Shown piece after piece: positions 1 through 5,282 of a stretch of 5,282 bases of DNA. Position 1 is the stretch's first letter. Every line of letters starts with the position of its first letter. The stretch spans positions 1-5,282 of the forward strand of contig CADBMY010000311.1 of the NCBI GenBank assembly GCA_902795905.1. The letters are read 5' to 3'. The notes below the pieces were generated by a model that saw only the letters and a list, made by a program, of their open reading frames with translations, was not told where the DNA came from and searched no databases. The translations under genes and the position numbers were made by a program. The DNA comes from an uncultured Erysipelotrichaceae bacterium (lineage in GTDB: Bacteria > Bacillota_I > Bacilli_A > Erysipelotrichales > Erysipelotrichaceae).

Positions 1-1
1 C

Positions 2-442
2 CCGGATCTGGACCAGAGCGGGAAATTCAGCGCCTGGCTCCAGTCAAAACTGGTCGTACCGCTTCTGACCAGCTTTACCAAGAGCGAGAAAAAGAAAACA
101 AAAACCAGAGAAAAGCTCAAGAACTTTTTTGAAATGGACGACGAGACCGCGGACCGGTTCATGGGCTGCTTTTCCAAATTCAATCCGGAGTCCATTAAAA
201 ACGAGTATTACACGGATCTGCTCACCTGGCTTAAAGATGATATCCACGTGGAGGGCACGAAAGTCCATTTCATCTATGCAAACAAGATGGGACAAAAGTA
301 TCTGAAACGGTATAAGAAGTATTTCAGAGATCCGGAGATCCGGGAGTTTGATATGCAGCATGAGCAGTGGCTCTTCGGCGGTGAACAGTATACCGGTCCG
401 GTGCTGAAGGCAATCGATGAATTTATGGAGGTCAATCAATAA
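2..442 (+). CDS. Alpha/beta hydrolase-like protein, C-terminal part (5' end outside window)
   Basis: The frame is open from the left edge to a TAA at 440-442, giving 146 residues with no start, so this is the 3' part of a longer gene. The visible part has a basic, helical stretch typical of a hydrolase lid (KSEKKKTKTREKLKNFF). After it come a beta-strand-like segment, VHFIYANKMG, and a terminal segment FDMQHEQWLF followed by an amphipathic helix, VLKAIDEFM. This order matches the end of small alpha/beta hydrolases, in which the last strand precedes a loop carrying the catalytic histidine. The candidate is the His encoded at 359-361. The nucleophile elbow and the rest of the core lie outside the window, so substrate and activity cannot be judged. 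The stop codon overlaps the start of the methyltransferase gene by one base, so the two are co-transcribed and probably translationally coupled. The internal ATG at 134 lies inside this open frame and is not the true start. Confidence 0.65.
   Translation, partial: PDLDQSGKFSAWLQSKLVVPLLTSFTKSEKKKTKTREKLKNFFEMDDETADRFMGCFSKFNPESIKNEYYTDLLTWLKDDIHVEGTKVHFIYANKMGQKYLKRYKKYFRDPEIREFDMQHEQWLFGGEQYTGPVLKAIDEFMEVNQ
427..432 (+). promoter_or_regulatory. Shine-Dalgarno site for the methyltransferase gene
   Basis: GGAGGT lies 9 bases before the ATG at 442, inside the last codons of the upstream gene. Together with the TAATG stop/start overlap, it fixes the start of the methyltransferase and suggests coupled translation. 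Confidence 0.8.
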
Positions 443-1122
443 TGAACAGACGCGAGCAGATTAAAAGTGCATATAAACTGGCAGGCGGACAGGCTGACTT
501 CTACGACGGAATGATGACATATTCCACGTTCCTTGGAAAACTGATCTGTCGAGTCGTATGGAATATGAACGGGGAAAAGAATCTGCGTTATCTGGAGAAG
601 GCACTGTCCGGTATTCCCGAAGATTTTCACGGCAGGCTGCTGGAAGTGCCGGTAGGGACGGGTGTGCTCACCATGCCTGTATACCGGGATCTGCCGGATG
701 CGGATATCACCTGTCTTGATTATTCGGAAACCATGATGGCATCTGCGCAGAAGAAAGCGGAAGCTGCGGGAATCGGGAATATCACGTTCCTGCAGGGGGA
801 TGTCGGTGCTCTGCCGTTTGAAGATGAAAGTTTTGATATCGTTCTCTCGCTTAACGGTTTTCATGCCTTTCCGGACAAGGATGCTGCCTACCGTGAAACA
901 CACAGAGTGCTGAAAACGGGAGGTACTTTCTGCGGATGTTTTTACATTCAGGGAGGATGTAAAAGAACGGACTGGTTTATCCGTCATCTGTATCAGCCGA
1001 TGGGCTATTTCACACCTCCGTTTGAGACAGAACAGAGTCTTAAAAGACGTCTTGGCAATCTGTACAGTGAAGCAGAAGTTACGATGGTTGAAGGTATCGG
1101 TTGTTTCCGCTGCAGGAAATAG
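442..1122 (+). CDS. Class I SAM-dependent methyltransferase
   Basis: This 226-residue soluble protein has the Rossmann-type methyltransferase fold of the UbiE/Methyltransf_11 kind. The SAM-binding motif I is LLEVPVGTG (residues 66-74), a variant in which the first glycine of GxGxG is replaced by Pro. The acidic end of strand 2, which contacts the ribose, is CLDYSETMM (91-99). QGDVGALPFEDESFDIV (118-134) is the adenine-contacting and motif IV region. HRVLKTGGTF (154-163) is the post-motif III loop. The N-terminal 60 residues form a helical cap (YDGMMTYSTFLGKL), and several family members bind substrate there. The C-terminus is Cys- and Arg-rich (CFRCRK). The acceptor substrate cannot be deduced. 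It lacks obvious quinone-specific signatures, so I do not assign MenG/UbiE. The gene is coupled to the hydrolase-like gene upstream and followed by a strong terminator, so it ends the operon. The 65-codon frame over its 3' end is a shadow. Confidence 0.9.
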   Translation: MNRREQIKSAYKLAGGQADFYDGMMTYSTFLGKLICRVVWNMNGEKNLRYLEKALSGIPEDFHGRLLEVPVGTGVLTMPVYRDLPDADITCLDYSETMMASAQKKAEAAGIGNITFLQGDVGALPFEDESFDIVLSLNGFHAFPDKDAAYRETHRVLKTGGTFCGCFYIQGGCKRTDWFIRHLYQPMGYFTPPFETEQSLKRRLGNLYSEAEVTMVEGIGCFRCRK

Positions 1123-1149
1123 CGATACTTCTGCAGGCTTGATTTGTGT

Positions 1150-1174
1150 ACCCCGGAATAAAACCGGGGTTTTT
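1150..1174 (+). terminator. Rho-independent terminator of the hydrolase/methyltransferase operon
   Basis: A perfect 7-bp stem, ACCCCGG (1150-1156) with CCGGGGT (1164-1170), has a 7-base A-rich loop and runs into TTTTT (1170-1174). It sits 28 bases after the methyltransferase stop and insulates the operon from the broken gene that follows. Confidence 0.9.
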
Positions 1175-1198
1175 CCATGCCGGAAACCTGGAATAATC

Positions 1199-1204
1199 TA
1201 TAAT
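1199..1204 (+). promoter_or_regulatory. Possible -10 box for the broken MBL/rubredoxin gene
   Basis: A consensus TATAAT lies 35 bases before the ATG at 1239 and after the upstream terminator, where a promoter is expected. No good -35 hexamer is seen 16-18 bases upstream (the sequence there is CATGCC). A second A/T-rich candidate, GATAAT, lies at 1215-1220. The call rests on position and the single hexamer. Confidence 0.4.
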
Positions 1205-1226
1205 GAGTATATAAGATAATTGTTTC

Positions 1227-1233
1227 AAGGAAG
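1227..1233 (+). promoter_or_regulatory. Ribosome binding site of the broken MBL/rubredoxin gene
   Basis: AAGGAAG ends 5 bases before the ATG at 1239. It is a good Shine-Dalgarno sequence retained in front of a gene that no longer encodes a complete product. Confidence 0.7.
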
Positions 1234-1238
1234 AAAAC

Positions 1239-1486
1239 ATGATCATTAAAGCGGTTAAGTTCAGAAAGAACGGTTTTTACAGTCAGCCTTTTGCCTTTGG
1301 CGGTGAGGAAGGTCCGGACAAGTTTGATAAGAATATCCGCTACCGCGGCAGTCTGCAGAATTATCTGATCGATACCGGGAATGAAGTGATCCTGCTGAAC
1401 ATGACGGTGTTGCTTTTGAGGATCTTCCGGAGGACTGGAAGTGTTCGAGATGCCGTCAGGGCAAGGAGAAATTCAACAAAGCTTAA
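1239..1486 (+). pseudogene. Remnant of an MBL-fold hydrolase-rubredoxin fusion, internal deletion with frameshift
   Basis: Two pieces of one gene appear to be joined out of frame. The first, from ATG 1239 to about 1394, reads as the start of a metallo-beta-lactamase-fold protein. It ends in RYRGSLQNYLIDTGNEVIL, the beta-hairpin that in intact proteins continues into VDTG and later the HxHxDH metal site. The second piece is in another frame (1403-1486, stop TAA 1484-1486). It encodes DGVAFEDLPEDWKCSRCRQ and then GKEKFNKA, which is the C-terminal end of a rubredoxin with its second CxxC knuckle (codons at 1442 and 1451). The catalytic body, the metal ligands and the first rubredoxin CxxC are all missing. 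That implies loss of most of the gene, with the junction near 1392-1402. The frame from 1239 passes the junction with unrelated residues, runs through the terminator and stops at 1568. The ribosome binding site and the terminator are intact, which suggests a recent loss. Intact relatives would be iron-binding redox proteins. Family assignment of both pieces is from motif recognition only. Confidence 0.72.
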
Positions 1487-1493
1487 GCATCGG

Positions 1494-1518
1494 AAGAAGC
1501 CTTCGGGCTTCTTTTTTT
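1494..1518 (+). terminator. Rho-independent terminator with UUCG tetraloop
   Basis: The stem GAAGCC (1496-1501) pairs with GGCTTC (1506-1511) around a stabilising TTCG loop (1502-1505). It is followed by seven T (1512-1518), and flanking AA pairs extend the stem into the T run. It lies 8 bases after the rubredoxin-type stop at 1486, as expected for the original gene's terminator. Confidence 0.92.
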
Positions 1519-1575
1519 GTCAGAAAATGCCTGTTTCGGCGGGGAGAATGCGTCTTTTCTGCGTATAAGAGATGC

Positions 1576-1581
1576 GGAGGG
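1576..1581 (+). promoter_or_regulatory. Ribosome binding site deciding the start at 1588
   Basis: GGAGGG ends 6 bases before ATG 1588. The in-frame ATG at 1582 touches this site and is too close to use. The frame is open upstream to 1441, but that stretch runs through the rubredoxin remnant and the terminator, so it is not coding for this gene. Confidence 0.85.
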
Positions 1582-1587
1582 ATGCAT

Positions 1588-2523
1588 ATGAAGGATGAGA
1601 AGGAGAAGTATACGTTTCTTCAGTATAAGGAGATCAGTCTTGGCAGGGCTCACGGTCTGAGTGAAGAGGAAATTAAACTGTACGCAAAGCCGTCACTGAA
1701 TTATCTGCAGATGCAGATCATCCGGGAAGACCTTGAAAGAGGCACCGATCATGAAAAAGTCAGGTATATCGCAAAGCCCTGGCTGTCCATTGAGGAGATG
1801 CTGGATATGCAGCAGGAACTGACACAGAAAACAGTGGCAGAGATGCCGCTGCTGATCCGCCGCCGGTCACTGATCTTCATGGTTCTGTGCCTGCTGGTGC
1901 CGCTTTGTTCGGGGATATATCTTCTGTACAGGCATATACAGCCTGCTGATCCGCTGATCCTGAAGCTGCGGGAGGATGCGGTCACAGTCAGTGAGGGAGA
2001 TATCTTCGAGCCTTCGCTGTATATTTCTGATACGTCCGGAAGAGGCGCAAAACTGCAGATGCCGGAGCGCTTTACGGCCGAAGAACCGGGCACAAGGCTG
2101 CTTGTATACAGACTGCATAGAGGCAAAGAAGAGGTCCTTCGCTATCTGCGGGTGACGACCAGAGAAAACAAAGCACCGGTACTGATCCTCGAGACGGATG
2201 AGATCACCGTGCGGGATGGGGAAGAAACGGACTGTTACCGGTATATTGCCGAAGCTTCCGATCCCGAAGATGGTGATCTGCGTGCAAAAGTGACATGTGA
2301 AGTATCGGCAGAAGAAGAGGAACAGTATCTGCTGTACAGTGTCAGTGACCATCAGGGAAAACGTGCTGAGGCAAGACTGCGGGTCGTATTTGCGGAAGAA
2401 GTACAGCCGGTTGCCTACGTGCCGAAAGCGGTGTATATACCGAAAACAGCTGCACCGGTACTGAATGAACCGCCGGGACAGGAAGATCTGTCGCTTTCTC
2501 TGCAGTTTTCAATGGATTCTTAA
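1588..2523 (+). CDS. Membrane-anchored protein: cytoplasmic 29-residue repeats, one TM helix, Ig-like ectodomain
   Basis: This 311-residue protein has no recognised name. Residues 12-40 and 41-69 are two copies of a 29-residue helical unit. Aligned positions include Gly23/Gly52 and YAKP/IAKP (32-35/61-64), and a third partial copy starts at 70 (EMLDMQQEL). I associate such units with cytoplasmic proteins of Erysipelotrichia and Clostridia. Three Arg (91-93) precede a hydrophobic helix (94-114), predicting N-in/C-out topology. The outer part resembles two beta-sandwich domains. Residues 120-193 start DPLILKLREDAVTVSEGD. Residues 194-268 carry NKAPVL, ASDPEDGDL and YSVSDHQG, matching bacterial Ig-like repeats of the DUF5011 type. 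A Pro-rich tail follows (269-300) with YVPK/YIPK repeats. There is no LPxTG signal, so the single helix is the anchor. The gene lies 45 bases before a peptidoglycan glycosyltransferase gene with no terminator between them, so an envelope role is likely by context only. A weak TATAAG at 1564 is the only promoter-like site. Confidence 0.8.
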   Translation: MKDEKEKYTFLQYKEISLGRAHGLSEEEIKLYAKPSLNYLQMQIIREDLERGTDHEKVRYIAKPWLSIEEMLDMQQELTQKTVAEMPLLIRRRSLIFMVLCLLVPLCSGIYLLYRHIQPADPLILKLREDAVTVSEGDIFEPSLYISDTSGRGAKLQMPERFTAEEPGTRLLVYRLHRGKEEVLRYLRVTTRENKAPVLILETDEITVRDGEETDCYRYIAEASDPEDGDLRAKVTCEVSAEEEEQYLLYSVSDHQGKRAEARLRVVFAEEVQPVAYVPKAVYIPKTAAPVLNEPPGQEDLSLSLQFSMDS

Positions 2524-2556
2524 ACTTCTGTTAAAAGAAGAAAACGCATAGAGATG

Positions 2557-2562
2557 TATAAT
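2557..2562 (+). promoter_or_regulatory. -10 box immediately upstream of the glycosyltransferase start
   Basis: A consensus TATAAT ends 6 bases before the ATG at 2569. If used, transcription would begin at or within a base or two of the start codon. No convincing -35 is present. TTAAAA at 2531-2536 gives a 20-base spacer, and TG lies directly before the box rather than one base away. It could be a chance match in an A/T-rich gap. Confidence 0.45.
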
Positions 2563-2568
2563 TAAGAC

Positions 2569-3279
2569 ATGAAAATCATCAGAAGACTGATCCTTGGTAT
2601 TCTGGCAGCAGTGATCCTGACCGCATCTCTGCTGGTTTATCGCGGCTATCGTGAATACCGCACGTCTGTCTTTCAGAAATCGACTGTCATGGCGGTAAAG
2701 GAATACACCGAAAAAGCTGGATATCTGCCGTTTGACGAGATCGATACGGACTTTGTCAATGCCGTGATCGCGGTAGAGGACAAGCGTTTCTTCAGCAGAC
2801 ACGGATTTGACTGGGTGGCCCTGATCAGAGCACTGCTTAACAATCTGGAAGCAGGCAGAGCTGTAGAAGGGGCAAGTACGATCACACAGCAGGTGGCGAA
2901 GAATCTCTATTATCTGGACCGCAGGAGAGGGCTGGAAGAGAAGATCGCCGAAGTCTTCATGATGATGGATCTTGAGCAGTACTTTTCAAAGCGGGAGATC
3001 TTTGCGCTGTATGCGAACATGAATTACTACGGTGACGGCTACTGGGGCGTAAAGAATGCCAGTCTTGGCTATTTCAGCAAGGAACCCAATGATCTCAGTA
3101 TTGCCGAAGCAGCTCTGCTGGCGGGAATACCGAATGCCCCGGGCATTTATCAGCTATCCACAGGGTATGACAGGGCAATGCAGCGGCAGAAGAAAGTCCT
3201 GCGCAGGATGCGTGAAGAAGATATGATCAGTGAGGCTGAATATCAGACTGCTCTGAGTGAAGAAATACGAACACAGTAA
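2569..3279 (+). CDS. Monofunctional peptidoglycan glycosyltransferase (GT51)
   Basis: This 236-residue protein polymerises lipid II into glycan strands on the outer face of the membrane. An N-terminal signal anchor (residues 7-24, after KIIRR) is followed by a complete GT51 domain. Motif 1 is VEDKRFFSRHG (69-79) with catalytic Glu70. Motif 2 is GASTITQQ (101-108). The second Glu is at 128 in KIAEVF, 58 residues after the first, close to the spacing in E. coli PBP1b (E233/E290). KREIFALYANMNYYG (141-155) and AEAALLAGIPNAP follow. There is no transpeptidase domain, and the length matches MtgA/SgtB-type enzymes rather than a truncated class A PBP. An in-frame TAA at 2563-2565 rules out any earlier start, and later starts would cut the anchor. 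No Shine-Dalgarno sequence is visible before ATG 2569, which is unlike its neighbours. It may be co-transcribed with the Ig-like protein gene, use its own -10 box, or both. Confidence 0.93.
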   Translation: MKIIRRLILGILAAVILTASLLVYRGYREYRTSVFQKSTVMAVKEYTEKAGYLPFDEIDTDFVNAVIAVEDKRFFSRHGFDWVALIRALLNNLEAGRAVEGASTITQQVAKNLYYLDRRRGLEEKIAEVFMMMDLEQYFSKREIFALYANMNYYGDGYWGVKNASLGYFSKEPNDLSIAEAALLAGIPNAPGIYQLSTGYDRAMQRQKKVLRRMREEDMISEAEYQTALSEEIRTQ

Positions 3280-3311
3280 GTCATATACAGGAAATCTGCG
3301 TATGACTTTTT
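3279..3311 (+). terminator. Terminator after the glycosyltransferase gene
   Basis: AGTCATA (3279-3285) pairs with TATGACT (3301-3307), with an inner CAG/CTG pairing (3288-3290 with 3296-3298), and is followed by TTTTT (3307-3311). The stem is A/T-rich, so strength is moderate. It starts at the last base of the stop codon and faces the tRNA terminator. Confidence 0.65.
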
Positions 3312-3324
3312 ATCTGTAAGGTAT

Positions 3325-3348
3325 AAAAAAACCACACTGATGTGTGGT
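3325..3348 (-). terminator. Terminator of the tRNA-Ile/tRNA-Ala unit, possibly bidirectional
   Basis: Read on the minus strand, ACCACAC (3348-3342) pairs with GTGTGGT (3337-3331) around a 4-base loop and runs directly into six T (3330-3325). It lies 10 bases beyond the CCA end of tRNA-Ala. On the plus strand the same stem is followed by AATTTTT, so it may back up the glycosyltransferase terminator. Confidence 0.88.
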
Positions 3349-3358
3349 AATTTTTCAA

Positions 3359-3434
3359 TGGTGGAGCTTAGCGGGATCGAACCGCTGACCCCCTGCTTGC
3401 AAAGCAGGTGCTCTCCCAGCTGAGCTAAAACCCC
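3359..3434 (-). tRNA. tRNA-Ala (UGC)
   Basis: This is a 76-base cloverleaf including an encoded CCA (3361-3359). On the minus strand it begins GGGGTTTTAGCTCAG, with anticodon arm CTGC-TTTGCAA-GCAG giving anticodon TGC, and a TTCGATC T-loop. The acceptor stem GGGGTTT/AAGCTCC carries the G3-U70 wobble pair, the classic identity element of alanine tRNA. The discriminator is A73. It lies 20 bases downstream of tRNA-Ile in one transcription unit. Confidence 0.97.
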
Positions 3435-3454
3435 ATGTATATCAATCCGGTAAA

Positions 3455-3531
<77 letters not shown>

Positions 3532-3550
3532 ATTTACCGAATGCCTATTT

Positions 3551-3579
3551 AATATATCAAACCCTCATACCAAAGTCAA
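3551..3579 (-). promoter_or_regulatory. Sigma-A promoter of the tRNA-Ile/tRNA-Ala unit
   Basis: On the minus strand, TTGACT (3579-3574) and TATATT (3556-3551) are separated by exactly 17 bases. This leaves a leader of about a dozen bases before tRNA-Ile at 3531. The 20 bases upstream of the -35 box are almost all A/T and resemble an UP element, typical of stable RNA promoters. Confidence 0.9.
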
Positions 3580-3675
3580 CATATAATTTCATATTTTTTA
3601 TACATAAATTCTCCGGCTGAAACATGCATACTTTTTATGTTTTAGATAGAATAATGGAAAGGGCGAGGTATGCGG

Positions 3676-4470
3676 ATGAAGATCACTATGCTGGGAACCG
3701 GACATGCCGGTGTAACGGAATGCTATAACACGTGTTTTGTGCTTGAAGATCATGGAGAGAAGATGCTTGTGGACGGAGGCGGCGGCAACATTCTCCTGCG
3801 GCAGCTGAAGAGGGCAGGTATCGAACTGCATGAGATCGGCAGTATCTTTGTGACGCATAAACATCTGGATCATATTACCGGTATCTTCTGGATCCTGCGC
3901 CGGATCCACCAGTCCGCCAAACGCGATCCATCCTTCAGGAAGATCTGCATATACAGCCATGCCGATGTGATATCCATCCTGAAAACTGGATACAAAATGC
4001 TGCTGCTGAGCGAAGATGAAGAGCCGGATGATGTCGCCTTTGTGACGGTTTCCGACGGTGAACAGCTGCAGATCCTCGGGGATCAGTTTACATTCTTTGA
4101 TGTCGGATCAAAGCGTGTATGCCAATACGGGTTCAAGGCCGAAACACTGCAGGGGATATCTCTTGTCTGTCTTGGGGATGAGTATCTGCAGGCCGGAGGG
4201 CTACCCTATGCGCAAAACTGCACCTGGCTCATGCATGAAGCATTCTGTGCAGAAGCAGAAAAAGATCTGTACCGCCCGCACCGGATGAATCACTCTACGG
4301 TCAAAGATGCCTGCGAGAACGCCAAAAGCGTCAATGCCGAAAACCTGATCCTGTATCATACGGAAGATCAGCGTATTAACGAGAGGAAACAGCTTTACGG
4401 TGATGAGGCTGCGCTCTATTTCGGCAGACGGTGCATCATTCCCGATGATCTTGAGACGATCGATCTGTAG
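3676..4470 (+). CDS. RNase Z-like MBL-fold metallohydrolase
   Basis: This 264-residue cytosolic protein has the metallo-beta-lactamase fold of the ribonuclease Z/ElaC-like group. MKITMLGTGHA opens the fold, MLVDGGGG (30-37) is the second strand loop, and THKHLDH (60-66) is the HxHxDH metal motif (His61, His63, Asp65, His66). LGDE (166-169) supplies the bridging Asp168, LMHEAF (185-190) is the HEAT/F motif, and LYHTED (226-231) carries the last His. The substrate is unknown. The absence of an RNase Z flexible arm argues against simply calling it RNase Z. The segment DVGSKR (142-147) has Gly where I expect a metal-binding His. ATG 3676 is preferred because GAGG (3665-3668) lies 7 bases upstream and relatives begin MKIT. 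ATG 3670 in the same frame (adding Met-Arg) is possible with AAAGGG at 3658-3663. The 3' end overlaps the convergent membrane protein gene by 55 bp. I see no convincing promoter; TAGAAT at 3647 lacks a -35 box. Confidence 0.85.
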   Translation: MKITMLGTGHAGVTECYNTCFVLEDHGEKMLVDGGGGNILLRQLKRAGIELHEIGSIFVTHKHLDHITGIFWILRRIHQSAKRDPSFRKICIYSHADVISILKTGYKMLLLSEDEEPDDVAFVTVSDGEQLQILGDQFTFFDVGSKRVCQYGFKAETLQGISLVCLGDEYLQAGGLPYAQNCTWLMHEAFCAEAEKDLYRPHRMNHSTVKDACENAKSVNAENLILYHTEDQRINERKQLYGDEAALYFGRRCIIPDDLETIDL

Positions 4471-5282
4471 AGCAGATATAAAACAGTAAGCAGAGAGAGA
4501 ATACGGCAGGCCAGAGCCAGCGGTGTCAGCTGATAAGCGACACGGTACTGACCTGCTTTTTCAATATGCACAGATACAAGTGCCTGTTCGCTGCGAAGAA
4601 CAGACAGTTTCTCTTTGCCGGCAGCTGAGATCATTTCTGCCTGATATCCCTTGTACCAGGTTAAAGGCAGTATCAGTGTCTGACCGGTATATTCCTGCGG
4701 TACGGTGAAGGTGATCGATGTGCCTTCTCTGGTGAAGGAAACAGGCAGAATATTGCCGGATCCATCGCGTATTTCGGGAGTATATGTGCGGAAATCAACC
4801 GTATGCAGAGGCAGATAATCACCGCCGGCAAGCTCTACCCGCATATAATGCGCACTGTAATACGGATCGATGACTTTTCCGGATGTAATGTCATCGTAGG
4901 TGACAGAAGAGGTAATGCCGAAGTTCCAGCTGTCATTGTGCATGGTCACCAGATGATATACATGTTCGGAAAGGACAAGCAGTCCTGCAAAAATGAGTAC
5001 AGCCGGTCTTTTGATGCGGGAAAGGGCATATCCTGCAGGAAGACAGAGAGCGGTCGTCGCAATGATCATCAGACGCCAGGGGAACTGGATCACGCGAAGA
5101 AAGAACAGGTATTTCCATGGCACATACTTCAGGGGCAGAAGCAGGCATACGATACTGATGGTTCTGCAGATGCGGGTAAACCGTGTGCACTTTTTATCGG
5201 GAAACAGTGAAAGCAGAGATAACAGCAGAAGGCTGAGACCGGTACAGGTGAGAAAATCAGAAGGAGTACGCAGAGTATCCGC
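4416..5282 (-). CDS. Polytopic membrane protein, YfhO / PTPS-related (GT-C-like) type, C-terminal part
   Basis: The frame is open from the right edge to a TAG at 4418-4416, giving 288 residues without a start, so the N-terminal part lies beyond the window. Numbering from the edge, hydrophobic helices lie near 10-27, 38-52, 71-87 and 91-111. IQFPWRL (65-71) is a motif I recognise from integral membrane proteins annotated as 6-pyruvoyl-tetrahydropterin synthase-related or YfhO-like. A hydrophilic, beta-rich domain follows (about 112-250). It contains SSVTYDDITSGK, FTVPQEYTGQTLILPL and WYKGYQA, typical of the extracytoplasmic domain of such proteins. A last helix (255-272) and a basic tail, SRSSGMMHRLPK, complete it. 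Relatives are thought to be GT-C-fold enzymes or helpers in glycosylation of surface polymers. This role is inferred from the family, not shown here. The GTG at 5123 is internal to the longer open frame and not a credible start. Confidence 0.75.
   Translation of the reverse strand, partial: ADTLRTPSDFLTCTGLSLLLLSLLSLFPDKKCTRFTRICRTISIVCLLLPLKYVPWKYLFFLRVIQFPWRLMIIATTALCLPAGYALSRIKRPAVLIFAGLLVLSEHVYHLVTMHNDSWNFGITSSVTYDDITSGKVIDPYYSAHYMRVELAGGDYLPLHTVDFRTYTPEIRDGSGNILPVSFTREGTSITFTVPQEYTGQTLILPLTWYKGYQAEMISAAGKEKLSVLRSEQALVSVHIEKAGQYRVAYQLTPLALACRILSLLTVLYLLYRSIVSRSSGMMHRLPK

Noticed and set aside
44..439. A 131-codon minus-strand frame opposite the hydrolase-like gene
   Set aside because: It is antisense to a coupled gene whose frame is open from the window edge. 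Its hydrophobic composition is a by-product of the complementary codons.
436..987. A 183-codon minus-strand frame opposite the methyltransferase gene
   Set aside because: The plus strand encodes clear methyltransferase motifs. The minus-strand translation has no recognisable domain and no ribosome binding site, so it is a shadow.
1239..1568. A genuine 109-residue protein
   Set aside because: After about residue 53 the frame becomes Arg-rich and low-complexity, passes through the rubredoxin-type stop in another frame, and reads through the terminator hairpin. It is better explained by a frameshifting deletion.
2525..2540. CTTCT/AGAAG inverted repeat between the two envelope genes as a terminator
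   Set aside because: The stem is only 5 bp with little G/C and is followed by A residues rather than T, so it would not terminate plus-strand transcription.
3890..3907. Two GGATCC copies 12 bases apart
   Set aside because: They lie inside conserved coding sequence of the MBL gene and are explained by codon choice (WILRRIH).
4803..5210. A 135-codon plus-strand frame at the right end
   Set aside because: It lies opposite the polytopic membrane protein, whose helices and IQFPWR motif are clear. The plus-strand translation shows no domain or start signal.

Overview
The window looks like chromosomal DNA from a Gram-positive Bacillota, most plausibly a gut or oral relative of the Erysipelotrichia or Clostridia. 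The evidence is strong GGAGG-type ribosome binding sites, sigma-A-like promoters, U-tract terminators, tRNA genes with an encoded CCA end, a 29-residue helical repeat family that I associate with such genomes, and base composition that is roughly balanced rather than strongly AT-rich. The genus cannot be read from the sequence.

Layout, left to right. Positions 2-1122 (+) hold a translationally coupled pair: the 3' end of an alpha/beta-hydrolase-like gene and a class I SAM methyltransferase, closed by a strong terminator. Positions 1239-1486 (+) are the remains of a metallo-beta-lactamase-fold/rubredoxin fusion gene. Its first ~52 codons and last ~28 codons are joined out of frame, while its ribosome binding site and its UUCG-capped terminator are intact. 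Positions 1588-3279 (+) hold two envelope genes. One encodes a membrane-anchored protein with cytoplasmic 29-residue repeats and an extracytoplasmic part resembling Ig-like domains. The other encodes a monofunctional peptidoglycan glycosyltransferase (GT51) that has a -10 box almost on top of its start codon and no Shine-Dalgarno sequence.

Positions 3325-3579 (-) are a self-contained tRNA-Ile(GAU)/tRNA-Ala(UGC) unit with its own promoter and terminator. Positions 3676-4470 (+) encode an RNase Z-like MBL-fold hydrolase. Its tail overlaps by 55 bp the convergent 3' end of a large membrane protein of the YfhO / PTPS-related type (4416-5282, -), which runs off the right edge.

The genes do not form one pathway. 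The clearest functional theme is the cell envelope: the glycosyltransferase, the Ig-like anchored protein and the polytopic membrane protein. I found no mobile element, CRISPR array or defence system, and nothing I would call a new multi-gene system. The best leads are the deletion-fused pseudogene, the repeat/membrane/Ig architecture, the possibly leaderless glycosyltransferase mRNA and an apparently missing metal ligand in the MBL protein.
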